From Progne subis subis (Eukaryota; Chordata; Aves; Passeriformes; Hirundinidae): a DNA stretch of 64,000 bases. The stretch lies in NCBI GenBank assembly GCA_022316685.1, contig JAKJHU010000005.1:10332707-10396706 (forward strand), written 5' to 3'. The position numbers were made by a program, and so were the translations under genes. The notes beneath the pieces were generated by a model. That model worked only from the letters and a program-made list of their open reading frames with translations. It ran no database searches and had not been told where the DNA came from. Shown here in pieces: positions 1 to 9,200 of this stretch. How positions within the stretch are numbered: the stretch's first letter is position 1; the number at the start of each line of letters is the position of its first letter.

Positions 1-3000
1 ATACTACCTGTCAATGCAGGGTATGTAGTCTTGTCATCCGGTTACACAATGTCCAAGGAAGAAGATTACAAATCCTATTTCATCAAAGGGGATACAGTAT
101 AAGGAACTCTGAAGAGCCAAATGCACACACACAAAAGGAAAACCAGCTGTCCACGTTGTTAAGAGGTAAATATGAAAGTGTGGGCAACAAGGTTGGTGTA
201 ATTCTTTCCACTAATATTTTTGCCAGGGTTTTGTACCAGCAAATGTTATATCAGTGTTGCATCTTGTTCCTGGGGCGCACAGGTAGCAACCATGAGAGGA
301 AGATACAGAAGAAAGATCTTACACAGAGCAACGGTTCTGTTCTGTGACTGTGTTCAGTGAAGGGCTTTCTTGGGTTATGTTGAGGCAGCTATCACAGAAA
401 GTGACCATGTTATAACAGTTCTTGTGTGCATCATTGCTAAGAGGTTAGAAGTTATTCTTCCTCAGGTGTGAATTCATTATCTCTTTAGTTTTCACAGTTC
501 CCAGAAATAAGTGCCCTTCAGATTATAGCTTTGAGAAGAGGTCAGACAGGTGAGAAGGCTTCTCCCCCAAGAGCTTGCTTGCAGAGGTAGAAGAAAAGTT
601 ACTGACATTGCCTGTTCTCAGAGAATATGAGCAAACTACTGAAAATATCCCTTACATCATAGTTTGTGCATTGCTTTCATGAGGCACAGGGGCAACAGCT
701 TATTTTGACTCATTATTTAACCTTAACCTAGCTCCAAATGTCCTTCCATCATAGTTGACAGCCCATATTTCCACACAAGAGATGTGCAGACCGCTCGCTG
801 AAATCCTAAAAATTTAAGGATCTCTGTCCATGGAAAGTTCATCCCGAGGCTTTCCATGGTTACAGCTGGGAACCAAGGTCATCACCAGACTTTATGAATC
901 CTGTATTTATTTTCTTGTATCTTGGTGGGAGTTTCCTTCTCTCATTCTGATTCTCTCTATTTACAGAGACCAAAACAAGGCAAGGAATATGGATGGAACT
1001 GAGACTGGCCAGGTTTTGATGGGGCTTATTGCAATAACAACCAGTGCAGATAAGATGGGAAATTGTGGAAGAATTGGAAGGGGAAAACTGTAACTAGCTG
1101 ACTGAGAGAAGTGGGTCTAGGGATGGAGAGGAAATTAAATTGGGACTTTGAGCTTTGAGAGCAAGTCAAAGGCTGGGGCTTGTTCAATTAAAAGAGAAAT
1201 AGCTGGGAGGTCAGGAGTGGAGGCTGGGAATAGAGAGGGTATGAAAATAAGTCAGAGTTTTCTATGGTGTGATGGAACAGAAAACACCAAACTCTAGAGG
1301 GGGCAAGCATGAATGCTGCTCAAGAATGCTCTTTTGAAGGCTTAGATGGTACCTTAAAGAAGGCTTAGATGGTGCCTAAAATCCCAAGTGTTACTGTTTC
1401 TCTGGTGGCAGTAAAAAATGTCAGCCCTAGATTATAGAGACCTACATTCAAGGTTCCTAAATGTATCATGTATGTGTAAGGTGGGAGTCTAAGCTTACAT
1501 CACAGTCAGAGAAGACTTTGGGAAAGGATTTTACAGCCTAAATATCTGGAATTGTATACACTTTTGATGCATGAAGAAATTCCTATGGTCCTAAGATATC
1601 CAAATGACTTGAAAAGACACCTTTTTTTTTTTTTTTTCAGACAACTGTGTTCTACCTGCACTCAATTCAGTCCCAGGAATCCAGAGAAATGAGACACAGA
1701 GAGCGTATGCCTCATTTTCTGCAGACTGTGCAGGAGATGAGGCACAGGCTTACATAAATATAAGCCTTGCATGCAGATAGATAAATGTAGGTGTCTTAAA
1801 TCTACAGTCTGCACCTGAGTGTTTGAATGCCTGCAGTGTTTGAATGTCTGAATGTTTGTGAAACCTGCAGGCATGATGTTTCTCTCAGTCGTCACTAATG
1901 TTTGGACATAGAGTTAATACTATCATCCCTTTTCTATAAGTTGCCATCCTAATTCAAGTGACAGAGAACAAGTTTGCAACTTCCTGGTGCACAACATGGT
2001 TAAGGAAGGAGGTACTCCATGAAGAACTCCTTTGTTCTTCTCTTTGTCCTTTCCAATCCTAGCAAGGATACATAGCTGTATGTCCTAAGCCTGGATGCCT
2101 GCTAGGCAAACTGTACTGGGGAATGCCACAATTTAAATTTTCTCCTTTGCTGCACAACCTTTTTTCCTTACCAGTGCAGGTGTATCCTGTGGTGAAGAAC
2201 AGAGTGCACCATGTGTTTGAGGACAACAGCAGGATGCAAACATAAGGAACTGAATTCAAGCTGCATCAGCAGCCTGAATTCCAGCATTGCCTTGTAAGGC
2301 AATGGCTTGGATTTTCTGCTTTAATATTGCTTTTTTTCTGTCTTCCAGTCCTATCTCCAAACTCATGTTTGGAGTGTCTTCATGAAATTTAATTAGAAAA
2401 TTCTGTGTGTGAAGTAAGTGGTGCAATACCAATAATGGAGAAACTTGTGGAGAGTGGGAGGCTGACTGTCACCATTCAACTCTTCAACGAAAATCCATCT
2501 CCAGTTGTAAATGGGTGTTTGATCTTTCTGGCTGAGGAGTCAAAGGTAGCTTTGGCACAGCACTTGTAAAACAGATAATCCACTTGTTGGATATAGGAGT
2601 TAAAGGGCCTTACTCTTGGAGTCCAGGATAATTATCTGGATCCTAGAATGCAGTGAGGTGGACTGGTAGCATGATGAAATGATTTTCTGAGCCAAAGGAA
2701 GATAAGTAAGTGCTAAAGCAAAGTTCTCTACTTCTTGTGTCATTCTAGTCTTTTGAGGTCTCTTATCTGCCTGTGTAGGAGAAAAATCACTTCTGTGGAG
2801 AGATATGGCATGAAAATAATGCTGACTAAACAGTCAAGTCTGAAGGGATGAAGGAAGTCAAAAGCTATCTGTCAATGAGGAGGTAAATATCTTTTGGTGT
2901 CTGTTTGCATTCAGATTTTCTTTAATTATGCTGTTCCTTGAAGAAATGCAAGAGCAGGATGAAGGAGACTAGGACACTCTCCTATACAACTCCTTCACTT

Positions 3001-3394
3001 TAGCCCTTTTTTTGTTAGCAATCTGTAGAGCTTCTCTCTCTTCCCTTTTCTACACCAATTAAAAATGATCTTTTCCAAATGGTCTTTCTTATCCAGGGGC
3101 TGGAAGATTTAGACTCAACTATACAGAATATTTAAGCCCAGATAAGCTGTCTACGTGGGATTGTCATATATGCTTTACAAAACCTTAGACCTAAAGAGAG
3201 CCTTTCTTCATCTCTGGTGAAGTAGCTGTGCTTATTCACCCTGGGTTTTCTGATGTGGTTACAGGGCAGGAATCTTCTTGGGAGACTTAGTCTTCTAAGA
3301 CAGACAAAAAAGAATGAATCACTTAACAAAGAAGGAGCTGTATTGGATTTTGATTACATTTCAAGGTTTGTGTTTTCTGTTTGTGGCTTCTGAA
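1..3394. other. Intergenic, no gene supported
   Basis: Open frames are short (under 90 codons) with no recognisable domain. A tandem duplication of about 22 bp lies at 1336-1380 and a T-run at 1621-1637. This is the flank downstream of TAGAP; RSPH3, its usual neighbour in mammals, is not visible. Confidence 0.6.
1336..1380. repeat. Two-copy tandem repeat, about 22 bp
   Basis: The unit beginning GAAGGCTTAGATGGT occurs at 1336-1358 and again at 1359-1380. The copies differ by one substitution and one deletion. Confidence 0.85.
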
Positions 3395-3545
3395 TAGATT
3401 GCCCAGAGATGTTGCAGTGCCTCCATCTGTGGAAGTATTCAAAAACTGTCTGGACATGATCCTGGGCAACCTGTTTATCTGACCCTGCTTGGGCAATGGG
3501 TTTAGACAGGAGGATCTCAGGCCTCACTGGTTCTGTGATCCAGGA
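3395..3545 (+). mobile_element. CR1 LINE 3' fragment
   Basis: The segment matches the CR1 3' region typical of birds: 'ttgcccagagatgttgcagt', then 'gtggaagtattcaaaaact', then a diverged terminal part ending ttctgtgat. It is strongly 5'-truncated and old. Confidence 0.75.
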
Positions 3546-4100
3546 GATGCAGATTCCAGACAAAGGTAAACACCTTTTGGGTCAGAGCCCTCTCATTGTG
3601 CTTGCTTGGAAGCAGAGTGCCACTATTCCAGTGGCCGGGAGAAGTGATGCTTTCTCTATTTGCAGCCTACCAATATGGTCCTTCTCATAATTTCTTCTGT
3701 CAAGTCAGGCAACCACCTTCCCTTTTCTCTGCATCCTGGGAACACTTGCACCTGGAAAACATAATTCCTGAGAAGGTGGTGTACCATTTTTAATGTGTTT
3801 CACTTTTGGAGCAGCATCACCTCTTCACAGCTTAGCTGTTAGCAAAGCTGTTACATGGTAGTATAAGTTTTGGCTTTAGTGTTACAAGAAATTAGAGATG
3901 TAGTTCTAGGCAAAAGGCTGAAGGGATTTGCTTACAACAATAGCAGTGATACTGCCAGTCATTTACTTTGCTTCCTGATACTCACCCATGCTATGTCCTT
4001 CAAAAAGACCTGCAGTACCTGTAGAATGGTATAAAAGTAGGTACAGTTCATCTAGGGCCTGGATATTTTAAAATCAGACTAAATTCATGCAGAAAAATGT

Positions 4101-5031
4101 TTTATTGTAGTGGAGTTAAAATTGAGAAAAACATCTCCTTGCTACTGGTTTAAGCCTATGCTGAGCCACAAAAGCATGTTGCACTTCCAGTCATTTTTAC
4201 AAGTTTATAAGGACACCACCTAGTATTTTCTTTTTAGTATTTTTTTTTTCAATGAGCTTTAACTATTAAAACAAGAATCTAGAATATTTCCTTGTAGTAG
4301 GTTGTTTGTTCATTTGTTTTTGCTTGCTTGCTTTTTCTTTCTTCACCTGTCCAGTTTATTTAGTCTAAAAGCACCTTAGGACACATGAGGGTTACTGATA
4401 CATTCCCATAATGACCTCATGGGGCTCTAACCCCAGGCTCAGTGTACAACACTAATACTGCTTAGTTGTCAGATCATTCTTATCACCAGCAAGCAGGAAG
4501 ATGTAATGGCTGCAGGTACAGGGGTTTATGGAGGAGTGCTGAAGTGGCCTAGATGACAGAATAGCTCTTCCCCCATTAGGGTAACTGCCAGCCCACATTT
4601 AATGCAGAAAATCAGCAAAGCACTGCATCAACCTGGCACATGTACACACATGAAAAATGGTACAGGGTCTGTGACCATACAGAAAACAAAAAGAAGGTGA
4701 GACAGGTTTTGGACCTGCCAACCTTTAATTGTTATTTCAGGAAAACAAATACAACACTGTTTATCATCTACTAACTACTCTTCCCACACAACAGGTTATG
4801 TACAACACACTAACTTACATTTTTACATAATGATACACAGGTCTTCACCAGCAACAACTCTTGTGTTGAAAGGATGTAACATGTCAAGCTGACTGACACT
4901 TCAGAAAAAAAAAGTTCATGCAGAGCTAGCTTATTCTTTGTCTCTTGAAAGTAAAATCCTACAAATGATCAGCAAGATGTCTATTTTTACAATATTTACT
5001 TTGTACAGTGCAAAGAGGAGGGGCAGGCTTT
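4101..5031 (-). other. TAGAP: TAGAP 3' untranslated region (predicted)
   Basis: This is the non-coding stretch downstream of the TAA. Minus-strand AATAAA signals (plus-strand TTTATT) occur at 4355-4360 and 4101-4106. ATTAAA variants lie nearer, at 4724-4729 and 4597-4602. Which is used cannot be told from sequence, so the left boundary is the furthest plausible one. Confidence 0.5.
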
Positions 5032-6206
5032 TTAAACGTAGGACTCCTTAGCATACTGGATCTGCTCAACCTCAAAAACCGGCTGGCTGCACCTCTGAGC
5101 CACATACTTGAGTTTGTTCTTTTGACAGGACTCAGACATGGCTCTCATCCGATAGACTCCTGGGGTCACGGGTAAATTCACACGGGAGTTCAGTCCTACA
5201 GTGATGCTGAAGGTTTCAGTTTCCGTGTCAGAATCCTCTGTTGCGGAAACTCTGGCACAGCGCAGATCCCTCAGATCCGTATGTGCTGTGTCCTGTGCAC
5301 TGTGGCTGCGTGAATGAGGCAGCAGAACATCCTGTTTTGACACCGCTAATCTCAGAGTTTGAACAGTGAGATTTTGGGAGGGAACTTTAGTGGCCAGGCA
5401 GTTTTTAACAGCCTCTTCATAAGAGGGTGGTTTTCCGGGGTTTTTCTGGTCTACCTCTCTGAACACTTCACCAACTGACCTGAGACGGAGCCTTTGCTGA
5501 TACTCCACAGGCAATAATTTGTCATCATTACGGCTGTCCTCCTGGACAATTCTGCAGGAGAATTGATCTTCTTTCTTTGTGAAACTGTCCCTCTGAAAAA
5601 ACATGGCTTTTCCAGGCCCCCAACTCTGGGTTTTTATTAGTGTTTTCCTGCGGTTTGCAAAAGAGAATGACATGGAATGTTTTTTGATCTCTCTGCTAGG
5701 TGTACTACAGTCTTCGGTGGCCTTGGTAGAAAAGGACTGAGGCCTGTTTAAAAAGGTTCTTTTGGGACTAGAGGGTGAAACTACTGGGGAGCTGGTGAAA
5801 ACTGAGCCATCAGAGCTCTCCAGGGAGCAACTGGAGGATGTTTTGGGTAGAGAGTCAGTAGATAATTGTGAAGGTAAGCCTGCAAGACGTTCCTCCAGTG
5901 CCTCCATCCATAGCTGTTTCTGCTCAACTGGAAAATTGTCCTCACTTTTGTTTAGCCTTTGTTTCCTTATTGTGTCATCAAGGCAGTTCTGGAAGGACAG
6001 GTCTGATTCTGAATACCTCCTGTCCATTGTGCTGATGTCATTTCTGAAATAAGTCAGTGAAGGGGCAGAGATATTTTTTGGATATCTTCCGCTCACAGTT
6101 GCACTCCTCCCTTTGGCCTGCTCCATCTCAGAGGTATAGGGGCTGCCTTCCACTTCAGGATCTGGGCTGTCATAGGCAGAGTCATTTTGATGAGGGGAGA
6201 GTCGTT
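5032..6206 (-). CDS. TAGAP: TAGAP terminal coding exon 9 (residues 303-693)
   Basis: The acceptor is ttcttcccacag and the stop is TAA at 5034-5032. The single large exon encodes the Ser-rich C-terminal region. Human-conserved blocks include QNDSAYDS near the start, SPVVSPSSPKR, SREIKKHSMSFSFA, PPSYEEAV and a C-terminal QPVFEVEQIQYAKESYV. Regions between blocks are diverged, as is usual for this tail. There are no frame breaks. Confidence 0.97.
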
Positions 6207-9200
6207 CTGTGGGAAGAAAGCAGACATTAGTTTTCACTGATCAGCTGTGGATAAAAGAGAACTACAGAGAGAGAGCTCAGAAGAGGGCTTCAAAAATCTT
6301 GAACCCTCTGTGCTTACATATTATACACATAATTGAATTTGATGTATATTCACAAATTATTGAATTTTATATATATTAACATATCAATTTCAGCAGTTTG
6401 GCCCAGCAGGCCAGTCAGTAACATCCCCAGTCCATTCTCATACCTGTGGAGCTATCTGTGTGCTCTGGTGACTCCTCAGCCAACGCACAGGCAGGGAAGG
6501 CGATGTCCTCCTCAAATATTTCCAAGCAGTTGTTTATGAGGAATTCCACCAACACTGTCACCTGCACCCAGAAAACAGCTCATGTCAGTCAGGACACATT
6601 GCAGATTCTGTCCTGACCCTGCCTGCTATCTTTGTAGGAATGACAGCACAGAGCAGGGTGGTTTCTGCCAAAATCCTGCCTTAAGCTCCAAGGGTGAGTC
6701 CACCATGGGGGATAAGGCCTGATGCTGCAGACAAATGGATCTGCCCCAATACAGACAAAACACCATCAGCCACAGCTTTGGCCTCACTGCCTAAGGGCCC
6801 AGGGGTGACAATGCCCACAGGTGCCCCTTGCCCTCCACATGCAAAGTCAGCAGGAGCTGTGACTTAGGGGGCTGCAAGGCAGCTGCTGCTTTTGCTCAGA
6901 GTAGGTGAGATGAGGAGCAGCCTGGCCCATCCCATTGCAGGCTGAGGGACACCTGATCTGAAGGGTTCCCCCAATATCCAAGGGTGCTGTTCTGTTCAGC
7001 TGCTGCAATGACAGTGGGATCGCTATGGATGGCTCTAAATTGCCCCAGGGGAAGCGGCTGCTTGCTGAGTTCAACATACCTTGTCATTCATCTCCTTCTG
7101 CACTTCCAGCGGGAGTGTGCTGTCTGTCCCTGGGCTCAGCATATTTGGGCCAATGCAGATGGCCAGGTTGCTGGAGTCCATCTTGTTGGTCTCAGCATTC
7201 TGGCTGATGTGGTGGAGCACAGAGAGCAAGAGCTTGAGCAGGACGAGGTTTGGTCTCGGCAGATTGTCAGCCACCCTGCGTGCACACAAAAAAATATGAT
7301 GTTAATCCATGCTGCAGTGGCCTCTGCTTCTCGATTTGAGCAAGTCTCAATTAAACCTAGAGTGACATCACTTCCTCCAGAAAGGGGCGTGTGTGTGCTC
7401 TCTGTATCTTTCAGAAATCCCCATTTGCAGCTGAGTGTGTGGTTAATTATGAGACCTCGAATTACAAGGGCTTGACTGAAAGGCAGCATTGCAGAAGCCC
7501 ATGCCCTGGAATAGATGGGATGGCATCAGGAGATGTCACTGGGGGCTTCCCAACACCTGTGGTTGTGCTGTGGGGCTTTCAAAGCAGTCCCAGTCAGCCC
7601 CCACACCTCCTGTTCCTAAAGAGCCAAACACAGGCGTGGTCTCCATGTGCCCAACTTCACCCCCGGCAGATGTGAAGGCTCTGTGTCAGTGCCTGTCCCA
7701 CAGCACCGTGACTGTGCCAGCTGAGGCACTGCAGCCTCTGCCCTCTTCCTGCATTGGTGGTTTCATAAAGCAATCTGAGGTGACTTCAGGAAGTGCTGCT
7801 GCTGGAGCCCTCTAAACCAAACCCCATGGACCAATAGCAAGCTGATATAAATGACAGGCTTTCAAATGAGACTCTTGATTTTGAAAGACGTTGGCCTCTG
7901 CCAGCCGGTCCGTTATACTGGTATTGATTGCAAAATGTCCTGGTTGAAAAACTTACCCTTTCAATTCTTCAATTTTTTCTTGCTTGGTTGGCTTCTCTAG
8001 AGCTTGCATCCATTTCTCATAGAGATCCGCTGAGAGGAGTTTGGAAGGAATATTTCGGAGAAAGTCCTGCAAGGCCAAGAGATTTAGATGAAGCTTTGAC
8101 ACTACCCCTAAGCACAAGAGAGAGTATTACTGGCAACCTGGGCTCTCTAGGAGGCAGGTTGACTTGAGCTGCCTGACCATCAGCACTGATAGAGCAGTGC
8201 AATGTACAAGTGCACTTGCACTTGTGTAGTAATAGCAACCAGCTTTCAGTTGCTTTTCCTTCACTCAGAAATCTCACTATTGCTCCCTGGGAGAATGCTG
8301 AGCAAGAGGACAAAGTGAGCTTCCTCAGGAAATCAGCAGCCCAACAAGTAGGACTGACAATCAGGTGGAAAAGGCCCAACTTTCCTAAGCTTGAAGAATT
8401 CAGTCTGACTTTGTTCTGGCTTTAGCCAAGAGTCCCACCTAGGTCAGCTCAGAGCACTGGATTGGGCCTGTGCATATTAGCAATGTCCTCCCACAAGTGT
8501 AGCTCAGAATTACCTTCAAAACCACTGCCAGCAGGTGCACAGATTTGCTTTTCAGATCAACATTCCCGCCTTTGTTTAGGTCCTCCTTCAACTCCTTTCG
8601 TGCTTTCTCATTGGCAGCTTTTCTGAATATCCCTTCCGTGGAAGGTCCTTTCATATACAATATGGTTAGGAGATCCTGCAGGGGAAAAAATCAGACAGGA
8701 ATGAAAGAACAGTTACTTGGATGAAGGAAGTTAGCAGGTGAGCTTTTGTTTAGAAATAGAAGAAAAATTGTCTGGAGGTATACTGTACTCTGATTAGTTT
8801 AGTATCTAGTTCTTGCTCCAAGTACATTGCATGAGAAGTAGTCTTGATTTTCCCCTAATCCGCCTTCCTTTTGAACTAATGAATTCCGCTAACTTCAGTG
8901 GAGTCATCCTTGCTTACTTCCAGAAGGAAGCAAGGGATGGCTTAAATCTTAGTTCACATTCCTTCTCTCACAAGCCAGGCAAATACTACTTAGTACAGAC
9001 AAATGTGTGTCTATTGGGAAAGCAAATTCAGTGGAAAAACTGTTACAAGACCATTTTTATCCAGAAGTTATTGTTTAGGTATTTTTTGTGGCAGTCCATA
9101 GCTGAACACTTGTTTTTCCTGGAAATACAGAAATCCTTTGAAGTTTATGCTGCTGAAAGATTTATTTGAATTACTTCTTTAAAATCAGAGATGTTTATAT

